Shown: in pieces, positions 16,594-25,845 of the stretch | Position numbering within the stretch: position 1 is the first letter of the stretch | Layout: each line of letters starts with the position of its first letter | DNA from: Paraburkholderia sartisoli | GTDB taxonomy: Bacteria; Pseudomonadota; Gammaproteobacteria; Burkholderiales; Burkholderiaceae | DNA length: 64,000 nt | Assembly: GCF_900107685.1 (NCBI RefSeq) | Contig: NZ_FNRQ01000005.1 | Coordinates: forward strand, 310,001-374,000 | Direction of reading: 5' to 3' | Translations under genes and position numbers: made by a program | The notes under the pieces: model-generated | Told to the model about the DNA's origin: nothing | The model's input: only the letters and a program-made list of their open reading frames with translations | The model's database searches: none

Positions 16594-18102
16594 ATGGGTT
16601 ACCAGCAAGGTTTGAGTGGTTTGGCTGGCGCGTCGAGCGACCTCGACGTGATCGGCAACAACATCGCCAACGCGAACACGGTGGGTTTCAAGCAGGGCTC
16701 GGCGCAGTTCGCCGACATGTACGCGAATTCGGTGGCCACCGCGGTGAACACGCAGATCGGTATCGGTTCGCGTCTCGCGTCGGTGCAGCAACAGTTTTCG
16801 CAGGGCACGATCAACACGACGAACCAGGCGCTCGACGTCGCCATCAACGGCAACGGCTTCTTCCAGATGTCGAACAACGGCTCGCTGACGTATTCGCGTA
16901 ACGGCGTGTTCCAGCTCGACAAGAACGGCTTCATCATCAACGCCGACGGCCTGGAGCTGATGGGCTACGCGGCCAACGCGAACGGCATCATCAACTCGGC
17001 GAACACGGTGCCGCTGAAGGTGCCGACCGCGAACATCCCGCCGACGACGACCACCACCATCACGGCCGGCCTCAATCTGAACGCGCAGGATCCGCTGGTT
17101 CTGGGTACGCCGACGACGACACCCGGGGGCACCAATACGGCCGGTTTGACTGGCACCGCGGCGATCACCAGCAACGTGGCCGGCACGAATGCGAATACCT
17201 ATCTGGTCACGTTCACCGGCCCGACGACGTATACCGTATCCGTCAATGGTGGCCCGGCGTCCGCCCCTGCAACCTACACGACGGGCACGGCGATCACGCT
17301 CGGCACCGGTGAAACGCTCACGCTTGCGGGCGCCACGCCGGCAAACGGCGACACCTTTACCGTGAAACCGACCCAGGTGCCGTTCAACCAGACCGACAAC
17401 ACGACCTACAGCTATCCGACTTCGGTGCCGGTGTACGACTCGCTCGGCGGCGCGCAGCAGGTCGACATGTACTTCGTGAAGACGGCCGCGGGCTCGTGGG
17501 ACGTGTACGCGGGTGTCTCGACCGGCACGGCGTCGAAGATCGGCACGGCGAAGTTCGACACCTCGGGCAACCTGGTGAGCACCACCGACAATGCGGGCAA
17601 CCCCACCGCCACGCCGCTGGCATTCAATTTCTCGATCCCGACCACCGACGGTTCGGCCACGCCGCAAAGCCTGCAACTGCGCATCGGCGGCACGACGCAG
17701 TTCGGCAGCAAGGACGGCACGAACTCGCTCGACCAGAACGGTTTCGCCGCCGGCACGCTGACGAATTTCACGATCGGCCAGGACGGCACGCTGACGGGTA
17801 ACTACTCGAACGGCCAGACGGCAGCGCTCGGCCAGATCGTGCTCGCGAACTTCGCGAACCAGAACGGTCTCGTCGATCTCGGCAACAACCAGTACGGTGC
17901 AACGGCCGCCTCGGGCGTCGCGCAGATCTCGGTGCCGGGCAGCACGAACCACGGCACGCTGCAGGGCGGCGCGGTGGAAAACTCGAACGTCGACCTGACG
18001 AGCGAGCTGGTGAACCTGATCACGGCGCAGCGCAACTACCAGGCGAACGCGCAGACGATCAAGACCCAGCAGGCCGTCGATAACACGTTGATCAACCTGT
18101 AA
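16594..18102 (+). CDS. flgE: FlgE, hook protein
   Basis: Structural subunit of the hook. The N-terminal rod/hook motif (ASSDLDVIGNNIANANTVGFK) and the C-terminal helix (ELVNLITAQRNYQANAQTIK) frame the surface domains. 502 residues, about 100 longer than the enterobacterial protein. Part of the extra is a module near residues 200-258 (YLVTF, PTTYTV, GDTFTV) that resembles one in FlgL and more weakly one in FlgK. Good ribosome site (GGAG) and ATG. Confidence 0.96.
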   Translation: MGYQQGLSGLAGASSDLDVIGNNIANANTVGFKQGSAQFADMYANSVATAVNTQIGIGSRLASVQQQFSQGTINTTNQALDVAINGNGFFQMSNNGSLTYSRNGVFQLDKNGFIINADGLELMGYAANANGIINSANTVPLKVPTANIPPTTTTTITAGLNLNAQDPLVLGTPTTTPGGTNTAGLTGTAAITSNVAGTNANTYLVTFTGPTTYTVSVNGGPASAPATYTTGTAITLGTGETLTLAGATPANGDTFTVKPTQVPFNQTDNTTYSYPTSVPVYDSLGGAQQVDMYFVKTAAGSWDVYAGVSTGTASKIGTAKFDTSGNLVSTTDNAGNPTATPLAFNFSIPTTDGSATPQSLQLRIGGTTQFGSKDGTNSLDQNGFAAGTLTNFTIGQDGTLTGNYSNGQTAALGQIVLANFANQNGLVDLGNNQYGATAASGVAQISVPGSTNHGTLQGGAVENSNVDLTSELVNLITAQRNYQANAQTIKTQQAVDNTLINL

Positions 18103-18125
18103 GCGCAGCACGCACCGATACCATC

Positions 18126-18884
18126 ATGGACCGGCTCATATACACCGCGATGTCGGGCGCCACGCAGGCGCTCGAACAGCAGGCACTGGTCGCGAACAAC
18201 CTCGCGAACACCTCGACAACGGGTTTTCGCGCGCAGCTCGCGACTTTCCGGGCCGTGCCGATGGCGTTCGGCGACGGCAGCACCATCAACAACGACACGA
18301 CGCGCACCTTCGTGCTGTCGTCGACGCCGGGCGCGGATTTCACGCCCGGCCCGATCCAGCAGACCGGCAACCCGCTCGACGTCGCCATTCAGGGCCCGGG
18401 CTGGCTGTCGGTGCTGACGCCCGACGGCAACGAAGCGTACACGCGCGCGGGCAACCTGCACGTCGACGAGAACGGCCAGATCGTCACCGCGACCAACCTG
18501 CCGGTGGTCGGCAACGGCGGCCCGCTGTCGGTGCCGCCGGGTTCGGAAGTGACCATCGGCAAGGACGGCACGGTTTCCGCGCTGATCCCGGGCGATCCGC
18601 CGACGTCGATCGCGCTCGTCGACCAGCTGAAGCTCGTGAACCCGGATCCGGGCACGCTGACGCGCGGCGACGACGGCCTCTTTCACACCAGCGACGGCAA
18701 TCCCGCCGACGCCGATCCGAACGTCGTGGTCGCGGCAGGCTCGCTCGAAGGCAGCAACGTGAACCCGGTTGCGGCGATGGTCTCGATGATCACCAACGCG
18801 CGTCAGTTCCAGATGCAGACGAAGATGATCGAGTCCGCCGACCAGAATGAACAGTCGGCCAACAAGCTGCTCGACTTCAGTTAA
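18126..18884 (+). CDS. flgF: FlgF, proximal rod protein
   Basis: 252 residues. The N-terminus MDRLIYTAMSGATQALEQQ and ANNLANTSTTGFR are diagnostic, and the C-terminal helix (PVAAMVSMITNARQFQMQ) completes the rod fold. It lies 23 nt after flgE in the same operon. Confidence 0.97.
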   Translation: MDRLIYTAMSGATQALEQQALVANNLANTSTTGFRAQLATFRAVPMAFGDGSTINNDTTRTFVLSSTPGADFTPGPIQQTGNPLDVAIQGPGWLSVLTPDGNEAYTRAGNLHVDENGQIVTATNLPVVGNGGPLSVPPGSEVTIGKDGTVSALIPGDPPTSIALVDQLKLVNPDPGTLTRGDDGLFHTSDGNPADADPNVVVAAGSLEGSNVNPVAAMVSMITNARQFQMQTKMIESADQNEQSANKLLDFS

Positions 18885-18925
18885 TACGGACTGCAGGCAC
18901 GCCTGCGCTCAGGAGAAGAATCACC

Positions 18926-19714
18926 GTGAACCGCTCACTCTATATCGCCGCAACCGGCATGAATGCGCAGCAGGCGCAGATGGACGTCATCTCGAACAAT
19001 CTCGCGAACGTCAGCACGAACGGCTTCAAGGGCTCGCGCGCGGTGTTCGAGGATCTGCTGTATCAGACCACCCGCCAGCCGGGCGCGAACTCCACGCAGC
19101 AGACCGAACTGCCGTCCGGCCTTCAGGTCGGCACGGGCGTGCAGCAGGTCGCAACCGAGCGCCTGTACACGCAGGGCAACCTGCAGCAGACCGGCAACTC
19201 GAAGGACGTCGCGATCAACGGCGCGGGCTTCTTCCAGGTCCTGATGCCGGACGGCTCGAACGCCTACACGCGTGACGGCTCGTTCCAGACCAACTCGCAG
19301 GGCCAGCTCGTGACGTCGAGCGGCTATCAGGTCATTCCGGCCATCACGATTCCGCAGAACGCCACCTCGCTCACGATCGGCAGCGACGGCGTGGTGTCGA
19401 TCACGCAGGCGGGGTCGAGCACGAGCACGCAGATCGGCTCGATGCAGATCGCCACCTTCATCAACCCGACCGGCCTCGACGCGAAGGGTGAAAACCTGTT
19501 CGCCGAAACGTCGTCGTCGGGCGCGCCGATCGTCTCGCAACCGGGCCTGAACGGCTCGGGCTCGCTCAATCAGGGCTATGTGGAAGCGTCGAACGTGAAC
19601 GTCGTGCAGGAACTGGTCAACATGATCCAGACCCAGCGCGCGTATGAAATCAACAGCAAGGCCGTGACGACCTCCGACCAGATGCTGCAAACCCTGAGCC
19701 AGATGCCGGTCTGA
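18926..19714 (+). CDS. flgG: FlgG, distal rod protein
   Basis: 262 residues, standard length. Start GTG at 18926 behind AGGAGAAG. The N-terminus (NRSLYIAATGMNAQQAQMDVI), SNNLANVSTNGFKGSRA and the Gln-rich segment around residue 55-75 are typical of the distal rod. C-terminus VVQELVNMIQTQRAYEINSKA. Confidence 0.97.
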   Translation: MNRSLYIAATGMNAQQAQMDVISNNLANVSTNGFKGSRAVFEDLLYQTTRQPGANSTQQTELPSGLQVGTGVQQVATERLYTQGNLQQTGNSKDVAINGAGFFQVLMPDGSNAYTRDGSFQTNSQGQLVTSSGYQVIPAITIPQNATSLTIGSDGVVSITQAGSSTSTQIGSMQIATFINPTGLDAKGENLFAETSSSGAPIVSQPGLNGSGSLNQGYVEASNVNVVQELVNMIQTQRAYEINSKAVTTSDQMLQTLSQMPV

Positions 19715-19739
19715 CCGACCGGTAAATGACAGGGTTAAC

Positions 19740-19763
19740 AGAGACGGTAATAGAGACGGTAAT
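19740..19763 (+). repeat. Two direct copies of a 12-bp unit just before flgH
   Basis: AGAGACGGTAAT occurs at 19740-19751 and again at 19752-19763. The second copy ends 4 nt before the likely ATG at 19768, so the GAGA of each copy may act as a weak, duplicated ribosome-binding element. Confidence 0.6.
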
Positions 19764-19767
19764 CACG

Positions 19768-20478
19768 ATGTCGCACTTCACACGTATCCCGGCAATCACG
19801 CGCGGCGCCCGCGCGGCGCGGTTCGTCGCGCTCGCCGGCACGTTCGCCACCGTCCTCGGCGGATGCGCGCTCGTGCCGACGCAGCCGATCACGCAGCAGC
19901 CGATGACGGCCGCCCCGCCGCTGCCGCCCTCGCAGCAGTCGCCCGGCTCGATTTTCAATCCGGGTTACGCAGGCCGGCCGCTCTTTGAAGACCAGCGGCC
20001 GCGCAACGTCGGCGACATCCTGACCATCGTGATCGCGGAAAACATCAACGCGACGAAGTCATCCGGTGCGAATGCGAACCGCGACGGCACGACCAAGTTC
20101 GGCGTGCCGACCGCGGGGTTCCTCGGCGGCCTGTTCGGCAAGGTGAACCTCGACGCGAGCGGTGACAATACGTTCAAGGCGGCAGGCGGCGCGAACGCGT
20201 CGAACACGTTCAACGGCACGATCACGGTGACCGTGACCGGCGTGGAGCCGAACGGCAACCTGATCGTGAGCGGCGAAAAGCAGATGCTGATCAACCAGGG
20301 TAACGAGTTCGTGCGCTTTTCGGGTGTCGTCAATCCGAACACGATCTCCGGCCTGAATTCCGTGTACTCGACCCAGGTTGCCGACGCGAAGATCGAATAT
20401 TCCGCGAAGGGCTATATCAACGAGGCCGAGACCATGGGCTGGCTGCAACGCTTCTTCCTTAACCTGTCGCCGTGGTGA
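19768..20478 (+). CDS. flgH: FlgH, L-ring lipoprotein
   Basis: Outer-membrane ring of the basal body. The ATG at 19768 gives a lipoprotein signal ending in LGGC (Cys near residue 31). Conserved segments PLFEDQRPRNVGDILTI and NGNLIVSGEKQMLINQGNEFVRFSG follow, and the C-terminus is GWLQRFFLNLSPW. 236 residues. An upstream in-frame ATG at 19726 would put non-signal sequence before the lipobox. Confidence 0.95.
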   Translation: MSHFTRIPAITRGARAARFVALAGTFATVLGGCALVPTQPITQQPMTAAPPLPPSQQSPGSIFNPGYAGRPLFEDQRPRNVGDILTIVIAENINATKSSGANANRDGTTKFGVPTAGFLGGLFGKVNLDASGDNTFKAAGGANASNTFNGTITVTVTGVEPNGNLIVSGEKQMLINQGNEFVRFSGVVNPNTISGLNSVYSTQVADAKIEYSAKGYINEAETMGWLQRFFLNLSPW

Positions 20479-20480
20479 TC

Positions 20481-21701
20481 ATGAGCTCCGCACTTTTCCG
20501 CCGCGTGGGCCCTGCGCGCACTTCCGGCACATCAGGCACCTCGCGTCTGCGCAGCGCGTGCCGCGCGCTCGCGCTCTTCGTGCTGGCATGCGTGGCGCTG
20601 CCGCTCAGCACGTCCGTCGCGCATGCGGAGCGCCTGAAAGACCTCGTGTCGATCCAGGGCGTGCGCGACAACCCGCTGATCGGCTATGGCCTGGTCGTCG
20701 GCCTCGACGGCACGGGCGACCAGACGACGCAAACACCGTTCACGACGCAGACGCTCGCGAACATGCTCGCGAACCTCGGCATCTCGATCAACAACCAGTC
20801 CGCCGGATCGAACAACACCGGTACGTCGGCGCTCACCAGCATGCAGCTGAAGAACGTCGCCGCCGTGATGGTGACGGCGACGTTGCCGCCATTCGCGCGG
20901 CCCGGCGAAGCGATCGACGTGACGGTGTCGTCGCTCGGTAACGCGAAGAGCCTGCGCGGCGGCACGCTGCTGCTCACGCCGCTGAAGGGCGCGGACGGCC
21001 AGGTCTATGCGCTCGCACAGGGCAACATGGCCGTCGGCGGCGCGGGCGCGAGCGCGAACGGCAGCCGGGTGCAGGTCAACCAGCTCGCGGCCGGCCGCAT
21101 CACGAACGGCGGGATTGTCGAGCGCGCGGTGCAGACCACGATCTCGCAGGCGGGCACGATGCAGCTCGAACTCAACGACATGGATTACGACACGACGCAG
21201 CGCATCACCGCCGCCGTGAACAACGCATTCGGCTTCGGCACCGCGGTCGCGCTGGATGGCCGCACGATCCAGCTGCGCGCGCCGACCGATCCCGCGCAGC
21301 AGGTGTCGTTCATGGCGCAGTTGCAGAACCTCGATGTGAAACCGGCGCAGGCCGCCGCGAAGGTGATCCTGAACGCGCGCACCGGTTCGATCGTGATGAA
21401 CCAGATGGTGACGCTGCAAAACTGCGCGGTCGCGCACGGCAATCTTTCGGTGGTCGTCAATACGCAGCCGGTGGTGAGCCAGCCGGGCGCGTTCTCGAAC
21501 GGCCAGACGGTGGTCGCGCGGCAGTCGCAGATCCAGCTCAAGCAGGATAGCGGCGCGATCAAATACGTCAGCGCGGGCGCGAATCTCGCCGACGTCGTCA
21601 AGGCGCTCAACGCACTCGGCGCCACGCCCGCGGATCTGATGTCGATCCTGCAGGCCATGAAGGCGGCCGGATCGTTGCGCGCCGACCTCGAAATCATCTA
21701 A
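20481..21701 (+). CDS. flgI: FlgI, P-ring protein
   Basis: Forms the periplasmic ring around the rod, with help from FlgA. Signal peptide (ALALFVLACVALPLSTSVAHA), then the conserved start ERLKDLVSIQGVRDNPLIGYGLVVGL with DGTGDQT. The C-terminal region ANLADVVKALNALGATPADLMSILQAMK is typical. About 406 residues. I use the ATG at 20481; a GTG at 20472 is also in frame. Confidence 0.95.
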   Translation: MSSALFRRVGPARTSGTSGTSRLRSACRALALFVLACVALPLSTSVAHAERLKDLVSIQGVRDNPLIGYGLVVGLDGTGDQTTQTPFTTQTLANMLANLGISINNQSAGSNNTGTSALTSMQLKNVAAVMVTATLPPFARPGEAIDVTVSSLGNAKSLRGGTLLLTPLKGADGQVYALAQGNMAVGGAGASANGSRVQVNQLAAGRITNGGIVERAVQTTISQAGTMQLELNDMDYDTTQRITAAVNNAFGFGTAVALDGRTIQLRAPTDPAQQVSFMAQLQNLDVKPAQAAAKVILNARTGSIVMNQMVTLQNCAVAHGNLSVVVNTQPVVSQPGAFSNGQTVVARQSQIQLKQDSGAIKYVSAGANLADVVKALNALGATPADLMSILQAMKAAGSLRADLEII

Positions 21702-21707
21702 GGAACC

Positions 21708-22640
21708 ATGATGAATTCAGATCCCACCAGCGCGGCGAACGACCTGTCGCAACGCTTCGCGCTCGACGTACAGGGTTTCGACGCACTGCGCGCCCAGGCG
21801 AAGAACTCGCCGCAGGAAGCGATGAAGTCGGCGGCGAAGCAGTTCGACGCCGTGTTCACGCAGATGATGTTGAAGAGCATGCGCGATGCGACGCCGCACG
21901 ACGGTCCGTTCGATTCGCACGACACGGCCACGTTCACGTCGATGATGGACCAGCAGCTCGCGCAGCAGATGTCGAACAAGGGCATCGGCGTGGCGGATGC
22001 GATGCTCAAGCAGTTGATGCGCAATTCCGGCATGCAGACCGGCGACGCGAACTCGGGCAACAACGCCGCGCTCAACGCGCTCGCGAAGGCGTACGCGAAT
22101 CCGGCGAACAACGGCGCGCTGCAGTCCGGCCGCGGCTATTCGGCGAACAGCGCGCTGACGCCGCCGATGAAGGGCGACGGCAGCTCGCCGAAAGTCGATG
22201 CGTTCGTCGACCGGCTCGCCGCGCCGGCACAGGCGGCGAGCGAAGCGACCGGCATTCCGGCGCGCTTCATCATCGGCCAGGCCGCGCTCGAATCGGGCTG
22301 GGGCAAGAGCGAGATCAAGAAGGTGGACGGCTCGACGAGCCACAACGTCTTCGGCATCAAGGCGACGAAGGACTGGACCGGCAAGACGGTGTCCACCGTC
22401 ACGACGGAATACGTACACGGCAAGCCGCAACGCGTGGTCGAGAAATTCCGGGCTTACGATTCGTATGCAGACGCGATGACCGACTACGCGAGCATGCTGA
22501 AGTCGAATCCGCGATATGCGCAGGTGCTCAACAACTCGCACGACGTGAACGGCTTCGCGACCGGCATGCAGCGCGCCGGCTACGCGACCGACCCGCATTA
22601 CGCGAAAAAGCTCATCTCGATCATGCAGAAAATGGGGTAA
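21708..22640 (+). CDS. flgJ: FlgJ, rod cap and peptidoglycan hydrolase
   Basis: Bifunctional protein. The N-terminal rod-capping domain (KQFDAVFTQMMLKSMRDATP, near residues 45-65) is joined to a C-terminal muramidase/glucosaminidase domain that opens the cell wall for the rod. The catalytic Glu lies in AALESGWGKSEI near residue 195, with SHNVFGIKA and YRAY-like (KFRAYDSYADAMTDY) motifs after it. 310 residues. Last gene of the flgB-J operon. Confidence 0.96.
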   Translation: MMNSDPTSAANDLSQRFALDVQGFDALRAQAKNSPQEAMKSAAKQFDAVFTQMMLKSMRDATPHDGPFDSHDTATFTSMMDQQLAQQMSNKGIGVADAMLKQLMRNSGMQTGDANSGNNAALNALAKAYANPANNGALQSGRGYSANSALTPPMKGDGSSPKVDAFVDRLAAPAQAASEATGIPARFIIGQAALESGWGKSEIKKVDGSTSHNVFGIKATKDWTGKTVSTVTTEYVHGKPQRVVEKFRAYDSYADAMTDYASMLKSNPRYAQVLNNSHDVNGFATGMQRAGYATDPHYAKKLISIMQKMG

Positions 22641-22745
22641 AGCGGGCTTGTGGACGAGCGGTGGCGCAGCGCCACATCGCCCCGAACCCGCGCCTCGTGC
22701 TGCCATCAATTAAACGTTTGCCGGAAAAATTTAACGACAACCCCC

Positions 22746-22772
22746 TAAACTTTGGGCTCGTGCTGCCGCTAA
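22746..22772 (+). promoter_or_regulatory. FliA (sigma-28)-type promoter for the ycgR-type gene
   Basis: TAAACTTT (22746-22753), 11 nt, GCCGCTAA (22765-22772): two mismatches from the FliA consensus with ideal spacing. It lies 33 nt before a 7-codon ORF and 140 nt before ycgR. Confidence 0.7.
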
Positions 22773-22804
22773 TCAGTTACATCCGATACCGGAAAGGAGT
22801 GAAG

Positions 22805-22828
22805 ATGTTCCGGTTGACCGCGCGTTGA
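22805..22828 (+). CDS. Seven-codon leader ORF upstream of ycgR
   Basis: ATG at 22805 reads MFRLTAR then TGA. It is preceded by AAAGGAG at an ideal distance, a better ribosome site than most genes here. It lies between the FliA-type promoter and ycgR, in a different context from any flanking gene. It may be a translated leader peptide or a chance ORF; no function is assigned. Confidence 0.3.
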   Translation: MFRLTAR

Positions 22829-22911
22829 CAGGCGACGGACGGCGGCTTGCTTCAAAGGCCGCCCTCCCGGCCTGGTAGACCGCCCGCAAGAACAGGCACA
22901 CTGGCAAGAAC

Positions 22912-23673
22912 ATGGATACCAACCCGTCGAACGGCGACAAGACTCCGGCAGAAGACGCCGAAAGCGGTAATGATTTCGGCCGCCGGAACCCGCTGGAAAT
23001 CGGCGTCCAGCTGCGCAACCTCGCCAGCCGCGGCGATTTTCTGACCGTGCAGTACAAGGGCGGCCAGCTCGTCACGAAGATCCTCGACGTGGACGTGCGC
23101 GCGCGGACTTTCACCTTCGACTGGGGCGGCCTTCCCGAGCAGAACGCGGGTTTGCTTGCCGCGCCGCGCGGCCGCTTTCATGCGTCGCCGGATGGCGTTC
23201 GCGTCGAGTTCTCGACCGCCACGCCGCGTGAAACGCAATACGAAGGTCGTCCGGCCTACGTGTCCGAATTCCCTGAAGTGCTGTTCTACGTGCAGCGCCG
23301 CGAGTATTTCCGCGTCGATGCGCCCGTGCTCAATCCGTATATCTGCAAGGGCCAGCTCGCGGACGGCAGCGCGTTCCGTTTTGACGTGCATGACCTGTCG
23401 CTGGGTGGCGTCGGCATACGCACGAACGACGAGCGCATCGCCGAACTGCCGATGGGCGCGGTGCTCGCCGATTGCGAGCTGATGCTCGGCGCGCTCGGCA
23501 CGCTGAATCTCGACCTCGAACTGGTTTCACATCGCTCGATGACGCAGCCGAACGGCACGACGCGCTATCAACTGGGTTTCCGTTTCGTCACGCTACCGGG
23601 CAGCGCGGAGAACACGCTTCAACGGCTTATCACACAGCTCGAAATGAAGCGGCGCTCGCTGGTGCGCGCCTAA
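22912..23673 (+). CDS. ycgR: YcgR-type flagellar brake with PilZ domain
   Basis: Cyclic-di-GMP receptor that slows the motor. The N-terminal YcgR domain covers residues 20-120 (NPLEIGVQLRNLASRGDFLTV). The PilZ domain has both c-di-GMP motifs: RxxxR within QRREYFRV near residue 128 and DLSLGG near residue 160. 253 residues, near the usual length. Position between flgJ and flgK, and a FliA-type promoter upstream, support a late flagellar role. Confidence 0.93.
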   Translation: MDTNPSNGDKTPAEDAESGNDFGRRNPLEIGVQLRNLASRGDFLTVQYKGGQLVTKILDVDVRARTFTFDWGGLPEQNAGLLAAPRGRFHASPDGVRVEFSTATPRETQYEGRPAYVSEFPEVLFYVQRREYFRVDAPVLNPYICKGQLADGSAFRFDVHDLSLGGVGIRTNDERIAELPMGAVLADCELMLGALGTLNLDLELVSHRSMTQPNGTTRYQLGFRFVTLPGSAENTLQRLITQLEMKRRSLVRA

Positions 23674-23752
23674 GCGTTACGGCGCCAGCCTGTAGAACCT
23701 GAATCAGCCGCGCGGCGCGCGCGAAAATCGCCTCGCGCGACACAATTGGCCC

Positions 23753-23779
23753 TCAATGTTTTCGCGGAAGGGCCGATAT
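23753..23779 (+). promoter_or_regulatory. FliA (sigma-28)-type promoter for flgK-flgL
   Basis: TCAATGTT (23753-23760), 11 nt, GCCGATAT (23772-23779). The -10 is nearly perfect, and TCAA is a common -35 variant outside the enterobacteria. It ends 54 nt before the flgK start. Confidence 0.75.
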
Positions 23780-23833
23780 ACATGATGTTCGGTCAACTCG
23801 GCGGCGCATCAGCGGCGCCTTTCAGGATGACGC

Positions 23834-25831
23834 ATGTCCAGTAACCTTTTCAGCATCGGCCTCAGCGGACTCAACGCAGCCCAATGGGGGTTGACGACGA
23901 CCGGTCAGAACATCGCGAACCAGGCAACGCCCGGCTATTCGATCGAGCGTCCTGTCTACTCGGAAACGAGCGGGCAGTACACCGGTTCCGGATACCTGCC
24001 GCAAGGCGTGTCGACGACGACCGTCCAGCGCCAGTGGAGCCAGTATCTGGCGACCCAGCTGAACACCGCGCAGTCGGGCGCCGGTTCGCTGTCCACGTAC
24101 TACAGCATGATTTCGCAGCTGAACAACCTGGTCGGCAGCCCGACCTCGGGTATTTCGACGGCGATCACGAGCTACTTCACCGGTTTGCAGAACGTCGCGA
24201 ACAATGCATCCGACAACGCGATGCGCCAGAGCGCGATGAGCAACGCGCAGGCGCTCGCCGACCAGATCAACGCCGCCGGCCAGCAGTACGACCAGTTGCG
24301 CACCAGCGTGAACACGCAACTGACCGATACCGTCGCCCAGGTCAACACGTACACCGCGCAGATCGCGGCGCTGAACGCGCAGATCGCCGCGCAGAGCACC
24401 TCGGGGCAGCCGCCTAACCAGTTGATGGACCAGCGCGATCTCGCCGTGTCGAACCTGTCGTCGCTCGTCGGCGTGCAGGTCGTGCAGAACAGCAGCGGTT
24501 ACAGCGTGTTCATGAGCAACGGCCAGCCGCTCGTGATGAGCGACAAGAGCTTCAATCTTTCGACGCAGACGTCGCCGTCCGATCCGACCGAACTGTCGGT
24601 GACGTACGCCGGCCTCGTCGGTGCGAACCCGGCACCGACGCCGCAGGTCCTGCCGGATTCGTCGGACATCGGCGGCCAGCTTGGCGGACTGCTCACGTTT
24701 CGCAGCCAGTCGCTCGATCCGGCCGAAGCGCAGCTCGGCGCGATCGCGACGAGCTTCGCCGCGCAGGTGAACGCGCAGAACGCGCTCGGTATCGACCTGT
24801 CGGGCAACCAGGGTGGCGCGCTCTTCACGGTCGGCTCGCCGGCCGTCTACGCCAACTCGAAGAACACCAGCACGGCCACGCTGAACGTATCGTTCGCGAA
24901 CGCCGCGCAGCCGACGACGAGCGACTACACGCTCGCCTTCGACGGCACGAACTACACGCTGACGGATTCCGCGACGGGCACGCTCATCGGCCAGTCGACG
25001 AGCCTTCCGTCGACGATCGGCGGCCTGCAGCTTTCGATGACAGGCACGATGAACGCGGGCGACAAGTTCGCCATCGAGCCGACGCGCGGCGCGCTGAACA
25101 ACTTCGCGCTGACGACTTCCAATGGCTCCGCGATCGCGGCCTCGGCGCCGGTGCTGGCATCCAAGGCGTCGACCAACAGCGGCACCGGCGAGATCACGCA
25201 GGGTTCGGTGTCGACGGGCTACACGCTGCCGACGTCGAGCACGACGCTCACGTACAACGCCGGCACGGGCGAGCTGACTGGCTTCCCGGTGGGCTCGGTC
25301 GTCACGGTGGGCGGCACGCCGCCTTCGACGGTCACGATCACCACGGCCGGCACGGGCGTGCCGTACAACCCGGCGACGGGCGCGACGCTGACGATCAACG
25401 CTGGCGCGGGCGCTCCGCCGGCGGGCGGCTGGATGAACGGCGTGACGGTGAGCCTGAGCGGCGCGCCTTCGAACAACGACACGTTCAAGATCGCGGCGAA
25501 CACCGGCGGCGGCAACGACGGCCGCAACGCGCAACTGCTGTCCGCGCTCGTCACGGCGAAGCAGCTGAACGGCGGCACGGTGACGTTGACGAACGCGTAC
25601 GCGAACTACGTCAACAACATCGGTAACCAGACGAACAACGTAGAGGCGTCGAGCAAGGCGCAGGCCTCGCTCGTCACGCAGATCACGACCGCGCAGCAAT
25701 CGGTTTCGGGTGTGAACATCAACGAGGAAGCCGCGAACCTGCTGCAATACCAGCAGGCGTATCAGGCGAACAGCAAGGTGATCCAGACCGCCAACACGCT
25801 GTTCCAGACCATCCTCGGCATCTTTAATTGA
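23834..25831 (+). CDS. flgK: FlgK, hook-filament junction protein 1
   Basis: Links hook and filament. N-terminal motif FSIGLSGLNAAQWGLTTTGQN and NQATPGYSIERPV; C-terminal helices SGVNINEEAANLLQYQQAYQ and ANSKVIQTANTLFQTILGIF. 665 residues, about 100 longer than enterobacterial FlgK. The extra lies in the middle: a module at about 364-416 (YTLAF, GDKFAIEP) and a second repeat-like stretch near 450-560 (GELTGFPVGSVVTVGG, NNDTFKIA). FlgN is its export chaperone. Confidence 0.96.
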   Translation: MSSNLFSIGLSGLNAAQWGLTTTGQNIANQATPGYSIERPVYSETSGQYTGSGYLPQGVSTTTVQRQWSQYLATQLNTAQSGAGSLSTYYSMISQLNNLVGSPTSGISTAITSYFTGLQNVANNASDNAMRQSAMSNAQALADQINAAGQQYDQLRTSVNTQLTDTVAQVNTYTAQIAALNAQIAAQSTSGQPPNQLMDQRDLAVSNLSSLVGVQVVQNSSGYSVFMSNGQPLVMSDKSFNLSTQTSPSDPTELSVTYAGLVGANPAPTPQVLPDSSDIGGQLGGLLTFRSQSLDPAEAQLGAIATSFAAQVNAQNALGIDLSGNQGGALFTVGSPAVYANSKNTSTATLNVSFANAAQPTTSDYTLAFDGTNYTLTDSATGTLIGQSTSLPSTIGGLQLSMTGTMNAGDKFAIEPTRGALNNFALTTSNGSAIAASAPVLASKASTNSGTGEITQGSVSTGYTLPTSSTTLTYNAGTGELTGFPVGSVVTVGGTPPSTVTITTAGTGVPYNPATGATLTINAGAGAPPAGGWMNGVTVSLSGAPSNNDTFKIAANTGGGNDGRNAQLLSALVTAKQLNGGTVTLTNAYANYVNNIGNQTNNVEASSKAQASLVTQITTAQQSVSGVNINEEAANLLQYQQAYQANSKVIQTANTLFQTILGIFN

Positions 25832-25845
25832 GGCGTTGAACGACC

